DNA of 64,000 nucleotides from Streptomyces cyanogenus (GCF_017526105.1 NZ_CP071839.1:3400501-3464500), one strand, 5' to 3'; shown: positions 28,267 through 38,241, counted from the first letter of the stretch. Numbers and translations: made by a program. Notes: a model not told the origin generated them from the letters alone.

Positions 28267-29322
28267 CTACGACGAAGCCCGCACCACCAGTTCCGTGGGC
28301 AGTACCGCCCGGCGGCGGTCCAGTCCGCGGGACGCGGGCGGGCGGCGGTCGGCGATGTCGGCGAGGAGGAGGTCGATCATCGCGCGGCCCATCTCCTCGA
28401 TGGGCTGGCGGACGCTGGTGAGCGGTGGGTCCATGTGGCGGGCGATGGCCGAGTCGTCGTAGCCCACCAGGGCCACGTCGTCGGGGATACGGCGGCCCGC
28501 CTCCCGCAGCACCTGGCGGGCGCCGGCCGCCATCACGTCCGAGCCGGCGAAGACCGCGTCCAGGTCGGGGTGGTGGGACAGCAGGACCGTCATCGCCCGG
28601 CGGCCGCCCTCCTCGGTGAAGTCGCCCGGCTCGATCAGGAGGTCGTCGGCCGGGTGGCCCGCGTCGCGCAGGGCCTCGCGGTAGCCGTCGACGCGGCGCT
28701 GGGCACCGTAGACGTCCAGCCGGCCGGTGATGTGCGCGATCCGGCGGCGGCCCCGGGCGAGCAGGTGCTCGACGGCGGAGCGGGCCCCGCCGTAGTTGTC
28801 CGAGTCCACCGAGGTGAGCGACTCCGCCGCCGAGCGCGGGCCGCTGATCACGGCGGGGATCTCCAGCTGGGACAGGAGGTCGGGGAGGGGGTCGTCGGCG
28901 TGGACGGAGACCAGCAGGACGCCGTCGACGCGGTGGGCCGCCAGGTACTGGGCCAGCCGCTGCCGCTCACGGTCGCTGCCCGCGAAGATCAGCAGCAGCT
29001 GCATCTCGGTGTCGGCGAGTTCGGCGCCGACACCGCGCAGCATGTCCGAGAAGTACGGCTCGGCGAAGAACCGGGTCTCCGGCTCCGGGACGACCAGGGC
29101 GATGGAGTCGGTGCGGTTGGCCGCGAGGGCGCGGGCGGCGGTGTTGGGGACGTAGCCGAGTTCGGCGACGGCCGCCTCGACCGCGGCGCGGGTGGCGTCG
29201 CTGACCCGGGGCGAGCCGTTGATCACCCGGGAGACCGTGCCCCGTCCGACCCCGGCCCGCGCGGCGACCTCTTCGAGCGTGGGCCGCCCTCCGCTCCGGC
29301 CCCGCCCGCCGTGGCTTGCCAT
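28267..29322 (-). CDS. cebR: CebR-like LacI-family repressor of cellobiose utilisation
   Basis: A 351-residue LacI/GalR regulator. After a Gly/Arg-rich lead, the helix-turn-helix with hinge is PTLEEVAARAGVGRGTVSRVINGSPRVSDATR (residues about 14-45), followed by the YVPNTAARALAANRT hinge helix. The remainder is the periplasmic-binding-protein-like effector domain (VDGVLLVSVH, DAVFAGSDVMAAGA, VGYDDSAIARHMDPPLTSVRQP). It is divergent from cebE, and two 14-base CebR-type boxes sit in front of cebE and bglC. Cellobiose or cellotriose binding would release it. It could also be a paralogue rather than the main CebR. Confidence 0.85.
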   Translation of the reverse strand: MASHGGRGRSGGRPTLEEVAARAGVGRGTVSRVINGSPRVSDATRAAVEAAVAELGYVPNTAARALAANRTDSIALVVPEPETRFFAEPYFSDMLRGVGAELADTEMQLLLIFAGSDRERQRLAQYLAAHRVDGVLLVSVHADDPLPDLLSQLEIPAVISGPRSAAESLTSVDSDNYGGARSAVEHLLARGRRRIAHITGRLDVYGAQRRVDGYREALRDAGHPADDLLIEPGDFTEEGGRRAMTVLLSHHPDLDAVFAGSDVMAAGARQVLREAGRRIPDDVALVGYDDSAIARHMDPPLTSVRQPIEEMGRAMIDLLLADIADRRPPASRGLDRRRAVLPTELVVRASS

Positions 29323-29502
29323 GGGCTCCGCCTTTCTCGCCGTGTCCTGATTCTGGCTGGAATCTAACAGTCCTGGCCAGAGTGGTGAGCGGTGCCAGGC
29401 GGCCCGCGAGGGCAGTTAACAGGCAGATAACTGAACGCGGTTCGCCCTGTCCGTTCCCTTGACACCCCGCCGGGAACCGACGACTCTTCAACACATCACT
29501 TG

Positions 29503-29516
29503 TGGGAGCGCTCCCA
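29503..29516. promoter_or_regulatory. CebR operator upstream of cebE
   Basis: TGGGAGCGCTCCCA is the exact published CebR box. It is extended here to an 18-base perfect palindrome TGTGGGAGCGCTCCCACA at 29501-29518. It lies about 115 bases before cebE and about 180 before the cebR start, so it can control both. Confidence 0.95.
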
Positions 29517-29632
29517 CAGTACCTGACACCTACACATCCCGCACGTTCCCCGCCCGAGCCGCAGCGAGTACGAACGGGCCCGATTCCAGCAGTTGGCCGG
29601 GGGGTCGGTACGTCAGGCAACAGGAGGACGCA

Positions 29633-30964
29633 ATGCGCACGAGCATCCGCCGGTCACGGCGGCTGATGGCCCTCGCGGCCGTGGCCGCGCTGACCACCGG
29701 GCTGCTGGCCGGCTGCGCCAACGACTCGGACGACGGCTCGTCGAACGACTCGGGCGGCGACGGCGGTGGCGGCAAGGGCAGGATCACGCTGACCATCGGT
29801 ACCTTCGGCGTCTTCGGCTACAAGCAGGCCGGCCTCTACGACGAGTACATGAAGCTCCACAAGGACATCAGCATCAAGGAGAACGTCACCACTCGTACCG
29901 ACGTCTACTGGCCGAAGGTGCTCACCCGCCTCCAGGCCGGCTCCGGCACCGACGACGTCCAGGCCATCGAGGTCGGCAACATCACCGAGGCCGTGCAGAC
30001 CCAGGCGAACAAGTTCGTCGACCTCGGCAAGGAGGTCGACAAGTCGCAGTGGCTGGACTGGAAGCTCGCGCAGGCCACCACCAAGGACGGCAGGACCATC
30101 GGCCTGGGCACGGACATCGGCCCGATGGCGATCTGCTACCGCAAGGACCTGTTCAGGAAGGCCGGTCTGGAGACGGACCGGACCAAGCTGGCCGCCCGGT
30201 GGAAGGGCGACTGGGCCAAGTACGTCGACGTGGGCAAGCAGTACATGCAGAAGGCGCCGAACGGCACCAAGTTCGTGGACTCCGCCTCCTCGGTCTACAA
30301 CGCGGCCCTCGGCGGCGCCGAGACCCGGTACTACGACAAGGACGGCAACGTCGTCTGGGACGAGTCCGCCGGTGTGAAGAAGTCCTGGGACGCGGCGATG
30401 GCCGTCGCCACGAGCAACATGTCGGCCAAGCTGAAGCAGTTCGACAAGCCGTGGGACCAGGGCTTCGCCAACGGCACCTTCGCGACCGTGGCCTGCCCGG
30501 CCTGGATGATCGGCTACATCGAGCAGAAGTCCGGTGACGCCGGCAAGGGCAACTGGGACGTGGCGGCGGCTCCGACCGCGGCCAACTGGGGCGGCTCCTT
30601 CCTCGGCGTGCCGACGGCGGGCAAGCACCAGAAGGAGGCCATCGAGCTGGTGAAGTGGCTGACCGCGCCGGAGCAGCAGGCGAAGGTCTTCGCCAAGCAG
30701 GCCAGCTTCCCGTCCACCCCGTCGGCGTACGCGAGCCTGAAGCCGGCCGCCGACACCACGACGTACTTCTCGAACGCGCCGATCACGCAGATCTTCGCCG
30801 ACTCGGCGAAGACCATCCCGGTCCAGTACTTCGGCGTCAAGGACCAGCCGATCAACAGCGCGCTGACCGACGTCGGCATCCTCCAGGTCGAGCAGAAGGG
30901 CAAGTCGCCCGAGCAGGGCTGGGACGCCGCGAAGAACGAGATCAAGGACGTGCTCGGCCAGTGA
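29633..30964 (+). CDS. cebE: CebE cellobiose/cellotriose-binding lipoprotein
   Basis: AGGAGG lies five bases before the ATG, giving 443 residues. The signal peptide MRTSIRRSRRLMALAAVAALTTGLLAGC ends in lipobox LAGC, followed by an Asp/Ser/Gly linker. The body is an extracellular solute-binding protein of family 1 (TIGTFGVFGYKQAGLYDEYMKLHKDISIKE, GSGTDDVQAIEVGNITEAV, WAGGSFLGVP-type segment GGSFLGVPTAGKHQKEAIELVKWLTAPEQQAK). It binds cello-oligosaccharides for the CebFG permease; the MsiK-type ATPase is encoded elsewhere, as is usual. Its stop overlaps the cebF GTG. Confidence 0.92.
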   Translation: MRTSIRRSRRLMALAAVAALTTGLLAGCANDSDDGSSNDSGGDGGGGKGRITLTIGTFGVFGYKQAGLYDEYMKLHKDISIKENVTTRTDVYWPKVLTRLQAGSGTDDVQAIEVGNITEAVQTQANKFVDLGKEVDKSQWLDWKLAQATTKDGRTIGLGTDIGPMAICYRKDLFRKAGLETDRTKLAARWKGDWAKYVDVGKQYMQKAPNGTKFVDSASSVYNAALGGAETRYYDKDGNVVWDESAGVKKSWDAAMAVATSNMSAKLKQFDKPWDQGFANGTFATVACPAWMIGYIEQKSGDAGKGNWDVAAAPTAANWGGSFLGVPTAGKHQKEAIELVKWLTAPEQQAKVFAKQASFPSTPSAYASLKPAADTTTYFSNAPITQIFADSAKTIPVQYFGVKDQPINSALTDVGILQVEQKGKSPEQGWDAAKNEIKDVLGQ

Positions 30965-31986
30965 GCAGCTCCAAGCAGGCTCTCGCGCATCCCGCGTCGA
31001 GCGCCGAGGCCGCGCCCGGCACCACGCCGGGCGCGGCCCGGGGCGCTCGCGGTCGCGGTGGGCCGGCGGCGCCCGACTCCTGGCGCAGCCGGCTGTACCG
31101 CTGGGACATGAAGGCGTCGCCGTACGCGTTCGTCGCCCCCTTCTTCGTTCTCTTCGGGGCCTTCTCGCTGGTCCCGTTGCTCTACACGGCCTGGTACTCG
31201 CTGCACGACGTGCAGCTGTCGGCGCTGGACCACCAGACCTGGGCGGGCCTGGACAACTACAAGAACCTGCTGTCCTCGGACTTCTTCTGGAACGCCCTGA
31301 GGAACACCCTGAGCATCGGCGTCATCTCGACCGTGCCGCAGCTGCTGGCGGCGCTCGGGCTCGCGCACCTGCTCAACTACAGGCTGCGCGGCTCGACCGC
31401 CTGGCGCGTGGTGATGCTGACCCCGTACGCCACCTCGGTGGCGGCGGCGACCCTGGTGTTCACGCTGCTGTACTCGTGGGACGGCGGCATGGTCAACTGG
31501 GTCCTCCACTTCTTCGGCGTGGATCCGGTCAACTGGCGGGAGTCCGACTGGGGTTCGCAGTTCGCGGTGTCGTCCATCGTGATCTGGCGGTGGACCGGGT
31601 ACAACGCGCTGATCTACCTGGCCGCCATGCAGGCGATCCCGGCCGATCTGTACGAGTCGGCGGCGATCGACGGCGCCAACCGCTGGCAGCAGTTCCGGCA
31701 CGTGACCATTCCGCAGCTGCGGCCGACGATCCTGTTCACGGTGGTCGTCTCCACCATCGGCGCGACCCAGCTCTTCGGTGAGCCGCTGCTGTTCGGCGGG
31801 GTCAGCGGGTCCAAGGGCGGCTCGGAGCACCAGTACCAGACGCTGGGTCTGTACATGTACGACCAGGGCTGGATCATCGGCAACCTCGGCAAGGCGTCCG
31901 CGATCGCCTGGTCGATGTTCCTGATCCTGCTGATCGTCGCCGCGGTCAATCTGCTGCTCACCCGACGGCTGAGGAAGTCCCAATGA
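30961..31986 (+). CDS. cebF: CebF sugar ABC transporter permease
   Basis: The GTG start overlaps the cebE stop (GTGA), giving 341 residues. A long Ala/Gly/Arg-rich cytoplasmic lead (about 45 residues) precedes six membrane spans starting SPYAFVAPFFVLFGAFSLVPLLYTAWYSLHD. The conserved cytoplasmic loop for the ATPase, EAA motif, reads YESAAIDGANRWQQFRHVTIPQLRPTI. Family length fits MalF-type permeases. It pairs with CebG. Confidence 0.93.
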   Translation: MSSSKQALAHPASSAEAAPGTTPGAARGARGRGGPAAPDSWRSRLYRWDMKASPYAFVAPFFVLFGAFSLVPLLYTAWYSLHDVQLSALDHQTWAGLDNYKNLLSSDFFWNALRNTLSIGVISTVPQLLAALGLAHLLNYRLRGSTAWRVVMLTPYATSVAAATLVFTLLYSWDGGMVNWVLHFFGVDPVNWRESDWGSQFAVSSIVIWRWTGYNALIYLAAMQAIPADLYESAAIDGANRWQQFRHVTIPQLRPTILFTVVVSTIGATQLFGEPLLFGGVSGSKGGSEHQYQTLGLYMYDQGWIIGNLGKASAIAWSMFLILLIVAAVNLLLTRRLRKSQ

Positions 31987-32867
31987 CCACCACTGAAGCG
32001 ACCCTGCCCCGGGAGGCGGGCCGGCGCCGCGGCCGGATGGGCGCGGGCAAGCAGCTGCACGCGGGCCCGGTGACCTACCTCGTGCTCACCGTGTTCGCGC
32101 TGGTCTCGCTCGCCCCGCTGGTGTGGACGGCGATCGCGGCCTCCCGCACCGACCGGCGCCTGGCCCAGACCCCGCCGCCGCTGTGGTTCGGCGGCAATCT
32201 CTTCAAGAACCTGGAGGCGGCCTGGGACCAGGCCGGGCTCGGTACCGCCATGCTGAACTCGGTGATCGTGGCGGGCACCATCACGGTGAGCACGGTGCTG
32301 TTCTCCACGCTGGCCGGCTTCGCCTTCGCCAAGCTGCGGTTCCGGTTCTCCGGCGTGCTGTTGCTGCTGACCATCGGCACGATGATGATCCCGCCGCAGC
32401 TGGCCGTCGTACCGCTGTACCTGTGGATGTCGGACCTGGGCTGGTCGAACCAGCTCCAGACGGTGATCCTGCCGAGCCTGGTGACCGCGTTCGGTACGTT
32501 CTTCATGCGGCAGTACCTGGTGCAGGCGCTGCCGACGGAGCTGATCGAGGCGGCCCGGGTGGACGGGGCCAGCAGCCTGCGGATCGTGTGGCACGTGGTC
32601 TTCCCGGCCGCGCGGCCGGCGATGGCGGTGCTGGGTCTGCTGACGTTCGTGTTCGCCTGGAACGACTTCCTGTGGCCGATCATCGCCCTGACCCAGCAGA
32701 ACCCGACCGTGCAGGTGGCCCTGAACTCGCTGGGCACCGGGTACGTCCCCGACCAGGCGGTGATCATGGCGGGGGCGCTGCTCGGAACGCTGCCGCTGCT
32801 GGTCGCCTTCCTGCTGTTCGGCAAGCAGATCGTGGGCGGGATCATGCAGGGCGCGATCAAGGGCTGA
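31983..32867 (+). CDS. cebG: CebG sugar ABC transporter permease
   Basis: A 294-residue MalG-type permease whose ATG overlaps the cebF stop (ATGA). It has six membrane spans ([21 protein letters not shown] at the start; [19 protein letters not shown] late) and the EAA loop [27 protein letters not shown]. It completes the CebEFG importer. The next gene is bglC, 98 bases downstream, with its own CebR box. Confidence 0.93.
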   Translation: MTTTEATLPREAGRRRGRMGAGKQLHAGPVTYLVLTVFALVSLAPLVWTAIAASRTDRRLAQTPPPLWFGGNLFKNLEAAWDQAGLGTAMLNSVIVAGTITVSTVLFSTLAGFAFAKLRFRFSGVLLLLTIGTMMIPPQLAVVPLYLWMSDLGWSNQLQTVILPSLVTAFGTFFMRQYLVQALPTELIEAARVDGASSLRIVWHVVFPAARPAMAVLGLLTFVFAWNDFLWPIIALTQQNPTVQVALNSLGTGYVPDQAVIMAGALLGTLPLLVAFLLFGKQIVGGIMQGAIKG

Positions 32868-32952
32868 CCCGCCCGTCCACCGTCACGGGGGCCGGGTCAC
32901 CGCCGTTCCGGCCCCTTCTCCCCACTCATCCGTCGGCCCTTCCGACCGTTCA

Positions 32953-32966
32953 TGGGAGCGCTTCCA
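32953..32966. promoter_or_regulatory. CebR operator overlapping the bglC ribosome site and start codon
   Basis: TGGGAGCGCTTCCA differs from the perfect CebR box by one base. Its first half contains GGGAG, the only plausible ribosome-binding site for bglC, and its last base is the A of the ATG. Binding would therefore cover the translation start region as well as block transcription. Confidence 0.85.
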
Positions 32967-34396
32967 TGCCTGACTCCGTTTCGTCCGTGACCTTTCCTCC
33001 CGCCTTCCTCTGGGGCGCCGCGACCTCGGCGTACCAGATCGAGGGGGCGGTGCGGGAGGACGGCCGCACCCCCTCGATCTGGGACACCTTCAGCCATACG
33101 CCGGGCAGGACGGCCGGCGACGAGACGGGGGACGTCGCGGTCGACCACTACCACCGCTACCGCGACGACGTGGCGCTGATGGCGGAGCTGGGCCTGACCG
33201 CGTACCGCTTCTCCGTCTCCTGGTCCCGGGTGCAGCCGACGGGCCGGGGGCCGGTGGTCCAGCGGGGGCTGGACTTCTACCGCCGGCTGGTCGACGAGCT
33301 GCTGGCGCGGGGCATCAAGCCGGCGCTCACCCTCTACCACTGGGATCTGCCGCAGGAGCTGGAGGACGCGGGCGGCTGGCCGGTGCGGGACACCGCGTTC
33401 CGGTTCGCCGAGTACGCCCAGCTCGTCGGGGAGGCGCTCGGGGACCGCGTGGAGCAGTGGATCACCCTCAACGAGCCGTGGTGCAGCGCCTTCCTGGGGT
33501 ACGGCTCCGGGGTGCACGCGCCCGGGCGCACCGACCCGGCGGCCTCGCTGCGCGCGGCCCACCACCTCAACCTGGGGCACGGGCTGGCCGCGTCGGCCCT
33601 GCGGGCGGCGATGCCGGCCCGCAACCAGATCGCGATCAGCCTCAACTCCTCGGTCGTACGGCCGCTCTCCCAGGACCCGGCGGACCTGGCCGCGGCCCGC
33701 CGGATCGACGACCTGGCCAACGGCGTCTTCCACGGCCCGATGCTGCACGGCGCGTACCCGTCGTCGCTGCTGGAGGCCACGCGCTCGGTGACCGACTGGT
33801 CGTACGTCCTCGACGGCGACGTCCGCACGATCAACGCCCCGCTGGACGCGCTCGGCCTGAACTACTACACGCCGACCCTGGTCTCGGCCGCGTCCGGCGA
33901 GGTCAAGGGCCCCCGGGCGGACGGCCACGGCGCCAGCGAGCACTCGCCCTGGCCGGCCGCGGACGACGTCCTCTTCCACCAGACCCCCGGCGACCGTACG
34001 GAGATGGGCTGGACGATCGACCCGACCGGCCTGTACGACCTGATCATGCGCTACACGCGCGAGGCGCCGGGCCTGCCCCTGTACGTCACCGAGAACGGCG
34101 CGGCCTACGACGACAAGCCCGAGCCCGACGGCCGGGTGCACGACCCCGAGCGGATCGCCTACCTGTACGGGCATCTGGCGGAGGTGCGCCGCGCGATCGC
34201 CGACGGCGCCGATGTGCGCGGGTACTACCTGTGGTCCCTGATGGACAACTTCGAGTGGGCGTACGGCTACGGCAAGCGGTTCGGCGCGGTGTACGTGGAC
34301 TACGCGACGCTGGAGCGGACGCCGAAGTCGAGCGCGCGCTGGTACGCGGAGGCGGCCCGGACGGGGGTGCTGCCGCCGGTGGACTCCGTCGCGTGA
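32966..34396 (+). CDS. bglC: BglC intracellular beta-glucosidase (GH1)
   Basis: A 476-residue GH1 enzyme without a signal peptide. It opens [28 protein letters not shown]. The acid/base is E170 in TLNEPWC and the nucleophile is E376 in [11 protein letters not shown]. Other family segments are [48 protein letters not shown] and [26 protein letters not shown] near the end. It splits imported cellobiose and cellotriose to glucose and so ends CebR induction. In S. scabiei, BglC is tied to thaxtomin control; whether that applies here cannot be told. Confidence 0.95.
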   Translation: MPDSVSSVTFPPAFLWGAATSAYQIEGAVREDGRTPSIWDTFSHTPGRTAGDETGDVAVDHYHRYRDDVALMAELGLTAYRFSVSWSRVQPTGRGPVVQRGLDFYRRLVDELLARGIKPALTLYHWDLPQELEDAGGWPVRDTAFRFAEYAQLVGEALGDRVEQWITLNEPWCSAFLGYGSGVHAPGRTDPAASLRAAHHLNLGHGLAASALRAAMPARNQIAISLNSSVVRPLSQDPADLAAARRIDDLANGVFHGPMLHGAYPSSLLEATRSVTDWSYVLDGDVRTINAPLDALGLNYYTPTLVSAASGEVKGPRADGHGASEHSPWPAADDVLFHQTPGDRTEMGWTIDPTGLYDLIMRYTREAPGLPLYVTENGAAYDDKPEPDGRVHDPERIAYLYGHLAEVRRAIADGADVRGYYLWSLMDNFEWAYGYGKRFGAVYVDYATLERTPKSSARWYAEAARTGVLPPVDSVA

Positions 34397-34405
34397 CAGG
34401 TGGGG

Positions 34406-34432
34406 CGCGGCCCGTCGTGGGAGCGGGCCGCG
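34406..34432 (+). terminator. Hairpin terminator after bglC
   Basis: A 9-base-pair perfect stem (34406-34414 with 34424-34432) and nine-base loop, ten bases after the bglC stop. Confidence 0.65.
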
Positions 34433-34495
34433 TCCTCTTCCACCAGCGGGAGGGGGCGTCCGGGCTTTGGCCGGCCGGGGCGGCAGGGGGAACGG

Positions 34496-34532
34496 GGCGG
34501 GGCCCGGCGCACACGATCCGCCGGGCCCCGCC
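34496..34532. terminator. Second hairpin terminator, downstream of the chitinase gene
   Basis: A perfect 14-base-pair stem (34496-34509 with 34519-34532) and nine-base loop between the convergent bglC and chitinase genes. On the minus strand it follows the chitinase stop by 22 bases. Confidence 0.8.
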
Positions 34533-34554
34533 ATGCACACATCGGTGCTTCGCG

Positions 34555-36015
34555 CTATCCCTTGAACGCCCCGAACGCCTTGGCGAAGGCGGACTTCTCC
34601 TGGAGGATCGAGCTGCAGGTGGCGTCGGCGGTGGGCTTGGTGCCGCCGGCGCACTGCTGGTCGCGGGCCGCGGACCACATGGACAGCCAGCCCAGGCCCT
34701 TGGACCGGGCGAAGTCCACCAGCTGGGTGGCGTCCTCGACCTTGAAGATCTCGGAGGAGACGTCGTTGACGCCGATCATCGGGGTGACGGCGACGGTCTT
34801 CCAGGCGGCGGCCTCGGACAGCCCCAGCACGCTCTTGATCTGGGCCTGGGTGGCCGTCGCGGCCTGCTCGGCGTAGGTGCCCATGTCACCGCTGTACGCG
34901 GGGCCGTAGTCCATCGCCATGATGTTGACGGTGCTGATCTTCACGCCGTTGGTCTTGGCGTCGGCGAGGAGGTTCACGCCGTCCTGGGTGAGGCCCTCGG
35001 GCATCACCGGCAGGGTGAAGGAGACGTCCAGGCCGGGGTGCTGGGCCTGGAGCTTGGCGATGGCCTGGGCGCGGCGGGTGTTGGCCGCGGTGTTGGGCAG
35101 CGCGCCGCCCTCGACGTCGAAGTCCACCTTGGTCAGCTTGAACGCGTCGACCGCCTTGCCGTACGCCGCCGCCAGCGCGTCCGCGGAGGAGCAGGTGGTG
35201 GCCAGTTCGGAGCCGGAGGCGCCGCCGAAGGAGACCCGGACGTCACCGCCCTTGGCGCGCAGCGAGCCGATCTGCGCGGCCACGGCGTCGCCGGTGAGGT
35301 CCGTGACGCCGCCCCACTTGGGGGTGCAGCCGCCGCCGTCGGTGAGGAAGGCGAGGTTGTAGTTCTTCACGCCGGTCGCGTCGGCGGCGCCGAGGAGGTC
35401 GAAGGCGGGGTAGAGGCTGGTGTCGACGTAGGGGGCGAAGCCGGCGGAGCCGGGGGTGCCGCTTCCGGTGCTGCCCGTGGGGGTGGGCGTGGCCGTCGTC
35501 TTGGTGGGGGTGGGCGTGGGGGTCGTCTTGGTGGGGGTGGGGGCCGGCGTGGTCTGCGTCGGCCGGCCGCTCGGCTCGGGGGTCGCGCCGCCGTCCGCGG
35601 AACACTGGGTGTCGTCGACACGACAGCCGGTCGGGTCGCCGCTGCCGCTCACCACGAAGCCGACGGTCACCGACTTGCCGGGGGCCAGGCCGTCGGTGTC
35701 CCACTTGGCCGGCTTCACGGTGACGTGCTGACCGCTCACGCTGGACTCGCCGTTCCACAGCGAGCCGAGCTTGGCGCCCGCCGGGAGGTCGAACTCCAGC
35801 GTCCAGGTCTTCTCGGCCTGGGCGGTGTTGTTGGTGACGACGTACTGGGCGGAGTAGCCCGTGGACCAGTCGCTGGTCTTGGTGTACGCGGCGTTCACCC
35901 CGGCCGCGTTCGCGGTGCCGGTGAGCAGGACCGCGCCGCCGCCCACCACGGCCGCGGTCACCAGGCCGCCTATCGCCTTGTTCCTGCCACTGATCCTGCG
36001 CCGGTGCGTACTCAT
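34555..36015 (-). CDS. Secreted chitinase (GH18) with N-terminal CBM2-type domain
   Basis: A 486-residue secreted enzyme. A signal peptide (residues about 1-38, ending TANA) is followed by a bacterial cellulose/chitin-binding CBM2-type domain (SDWSTGYSAQYVVTNNTAQAEKTWTLEFDLPAG to about 135), then a Thr/Pro linker with repeated PTPTKTT units. The GH18 barrel begins FAPYVDTSLYPAFDL. The catalytic stretch is VDFDVEGG with E302 as the proton donor (DxDxE form). The product would be chito-oligomers for the hexosaminidase. I did not find a clear DasR site in the short upstream region. Confidence 0.9.
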   Translation of the reverse strand: MSTHRRRISGRNKAIGGLVTAAVVGGGAVLLTGTANAAGVNAAYTKTSDWSTGYSAQYVVTNNTAQAEKTWTLEFDLPAGAKLGSLWNGESSVSGQHVTVKPAKWDTDGLAPGKSVTVGFVVSGSGDPTGCRVDDTQCSADGGATPEPSGRPTQTTPAPTPTKTTPTPTPTKTTATPTPTGSTGSGTPGSAGFAPYVDTSLYPAFDLLGAADATGVKNYNLAFLTDGGGCTPKWGGVTDLTGDAVAAQIGSLRAKGGDVRVSFGGASGSELATTCSSADALAAAYGKAVDAFKLTKVDFDVEGGALPNTAANTRRAQAIAKLQAQHPGLDVSFTLPVMPEGLTQDGVNLLADAKTNGVKISTVNIMAMDYGPAYSGDMGTYAEQAATATQAQIKSVLGLSEAAAWKTVAVTPMIGVNDVSSEIFKVEDATQLVDFARSKGLGWLSMWSAARDQQCAGGTKPTADATCSSILQEKSAFAKAFGAFKG

Positions 36016-36124
36016 GCGCGTGCCTGCCTTCGCTGTTCACGGGGTGGGGTGCGGCAGCACGCTAGCGACCTGGAATTGGACAAACGGCTTGTTCGGGGCT
36101 CTTGTTGAAGACCTTAGGGTTCAC

Positions 36125-37525
36125 TTAAGGAAGGGATCGGGGACGGTTAAAGGTCGAGACCAATTTGCCCGGTCGACGCCTCCGCGTGACCCCCCGCTGC
36201 CTGCGCCCCGCCGGTTTGCGCGCGTCCAGCTGGAACCAGACCCGCACCTCCGTGCCACCCAGCACCGAGGCGCCGATGCGGACGTCTCCGCCGGTGGACT
36301 CGGCGAGCCGGCGCACGATGTCCAGCCCGAGGCCGGTGGAGCCGGTGGTCCCGGAGCCCCGGCCGCGGGCCATGGCCGCCTCGGGGTCGGGTATGCCGGG
36401 GCCCGCGTCGGAGACGAGCACGATCACGGCGTCCTCGCCGTTGTGCACGTCGACCGCGAAGGCGGTGCCCTCGGGGGTGTGCCGGAAGACGTTGCCGAGC
36501 AGGGCGTCGAGGGCGGCGGCCAGGTCGGCGCGGGCCACGGGTATGCGCACCGGCCGGTCCACGCCGGCCACCCGCCACTTGCGTCCCTCGTCCTCGGCGA
36601 GCGCGGACCAGAACTCCATGCGCTCGCGGACCACTTCGGCCGCGTCGCAGCCGGCGCCGGGTCCGGCGGCGGCCGTCTGCGGCTTGGCCTCACGGGCCGT
36701 GCGGATGATGGTGTCGACCTCGCGCTCCAGCTGGGCGACGGCCGCGCGGGTCTGCTCGGCGGCCGGTCCGGCGCCCAGGGAGGCCGCGTTCAGCCGGAGG
36801 ACGGTGAGCGGGGTGCGCAGCCGGTGCGAGAGGTCGGCGGCCAGTTCCCGCTCGTTGGCGAGGAGCTGCACGACCTGGTCGGCCATGGAGTTGAACGCGG
36901 CGGCTGCCAGCCGGAGTTCGGTCGGCCCCTCCTCGCGCACCCGGGCACCCAGCTTGCCCTCGCCCAGCTCGTGCGCGCCCTCGACCAGCCGCCGGGCGGG
37001 CAGCACCATGCGCACCCCGAGCCGGTCCGCGACGGCCACCGAGCCGACGATGAGCGCGAGGCCGACGGCCGCGAGCACCGCCCAGGCCGTGCCGACGCCG
37101 TTGGTCACCTCGGACTCGGGGACGTACACCTCGACCACCGCGACGCCGGAGCCGAGCGCGACCGGCTGGAGCAGGGTGGAGCCCCCGGGTACGGAGGTGG
37201 TGGAGGCACGGCCCAGTCTCCGTACGGCCTCGACGTCGCGGGCGGCGGCGCGCCGCCGGCCGAGGTCGAGCGCGGCCCGGTCGCCGTCGGCGGGCAGGTG
37301 GACGGCCATTCCGGAGCCGGCGCCGGCCGAGGCCACCACCCGCTCCAGCTGGTCCCGGTCGGTGGTGATGGACAGGGCGGGCGCGACCGCGGCGGCCTGC
37401 CGTTCGGCGCCTGCGAAGGCGCGGTCGCGGGCCATCTCCTTGACGACCAGGCCGAGCGGCACGGCGAAGGCGACCACGACCATCGTGGTGACCGCCAGGC
37501 AGACCTTGACCAGTGCCCATCTCAT
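36125..37525 (-). CDS. Two-component sensor histidine kinase
   Basis: A 466-residue membrane kinase. The first membrane span is at residues about 5-28 (VKVCLAVTTMVVVAFAVPLGLVV) and the second follows an extracellular loop of about 120 residues (AWAVLAAVGLALIVGSVAV). A HAMP region (PARRLVEGAHELGEGKLGARVREEGP) leads to the H-box with H234 in ADLSHRLRTPLTVLRLN. The ATPase has N-box ALLGNVFRHTPEGTAF, DAGPGIPDP and GSGTTGSTGLGLDIVRRLAE. Its ATG overlaps the stop of the response regulator by one base (TGATG), so the two are translated together. The signal is unknown. Confidence 0.93.
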   Translation of the reverse strand: MRWALVKVCLAVTTMVVVAFAVPLGLVVKEMARDRAFAGAERQAAAVAPALSITTDRDQLERVVASAGAGSGMAVHLPADGDRAALDLGRRRAAARDVEAVRRLGRASTTSVPGGSTLLQPVALGSGVAVVEVYVPESEVTNGVGTAWAVLAAVGLALIVGSVAVADRLGVRMVLPARRLVEGAHELGEGKLGARVREEGPTELRLAAAAFNSMADQVVQLLANERELAADLSHRLRTPLTVLRLNAASLGAGPAAEQTRAAVAQLEREVDTIIRTAREAKPQTAAAGPGAGCDAAEVVRERMEFWSALAEDEGRKWRVAGVDRPVRIPVARADLAAALDALLGNVFRHTPEGTAFAVDVHNGEDAVIVLVSDAGPGIPDPEAAMARGRGSGTTGSTGLGLDIVRRLAESTGGDVRIGASVLGGTEVRVWFQLDARKPAGRRQRGVTRRRRPGKLVSTFNRPRSLP

Positions 37526-38241
37526 CACGGCACCTGCCCGTCCGCCGCGGGGTCCACGGGGGGTTCGAGCTTCACGCCGACACCGCGCAGGGTGTGCAGA
37601 TAGCGCGGCCGGGCGGCCGTCTCCCCCAGTTTCCGGCGCAGCCAGGACAGATGGACGTCGATGGTCTGGTCGTCGCCGTAGGACTGCTGCCACACCTCGG
37701 CGAGGAGTTCCCTGCGCGGGACGACGACCCCGGGGCGGCCGGCCAGGAAGGCGAGCAGGTCGAACTCGCGGCGGGTGAGGTCGAGCCGGACGCCGTCCAA
37801 CTCGGCCTGGCGGCGCAGCGGGTCGACGGTCAGGCCGCCGACGCGCAGGACGGCCGGGGGCGGGGTCTCCGCGCCGGCGGAACGGGCCCGGCGCAGTACG
37901 GCCGCCATCCGGGCGGAGAGGTGCTCGACGGAGAACGGCTTGGTGAGGTAGTCGTCCGCCCCGGCGTTCAGCAGCCGGACGACCTCCGTCTCGTCGTCCC
38001 GGGCGGTGGCGATGATGACGGGCACGTCGGTGATGCCGCGGAGCATCTTCAGGGCCTCGGAGCCGTCCAGGTCGGGCAGTCCGAGGTCCAGGATGACGAG
38101 GTCGAAGCGGAAATGGGCGACCTCGCGCAGCGCCTCCAGTGCCGTACCGACGCTGCGCACGGTGTGTGCGGCGTCGGTCAGATGCCGGATGAGCGCCGAG
38201 CGTACGAACTGGTCGTCCTCGACCACGAGCACACTTGCCAT
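37525..38241 (-). CDS. OmpR-family response regulator
   Basis: A 238-residue regulator from ATG 38241 (MASVLVVEDDQFVRSAL). The receiver domain has acidic residues E8, D9, D10, the phospho-acceptor D52 in ILDLGLPD and the Lys of YLTKPF at about 101. The C-terminal winged helix is DLTRREFDLLAFLAGRPGVVVPRRELL ... TIDVHLSWLRRKLGE ... YLHTLRGVGVKLEPP. It is paired with the sensor kinase directly downstream. A divergent secreted-protein gene starts 98 bases away and is a possible target. Confidence 0.93.
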   Translation of the reverse strand: MASVLVVEDDQFVRSALIRHLTDAAHTVRSVGTALEALREVAHFRFDLVILDLGLPDLDGSEALKMLRGITDVPVIIATARDDETEVVRLLNAGADDYLTKPFSVEHLSARMAAVLRRARSAGAETPPPAVLRVGGLTVDPLRRQAELDGVRLDLTRREFDLLAFLAGRPGVVVPRRELLAEVWQQSYGDDQTIDVHLSWLRRKLGETAARPRYLHTLRGVGVKLEPPVDPAADGQVP

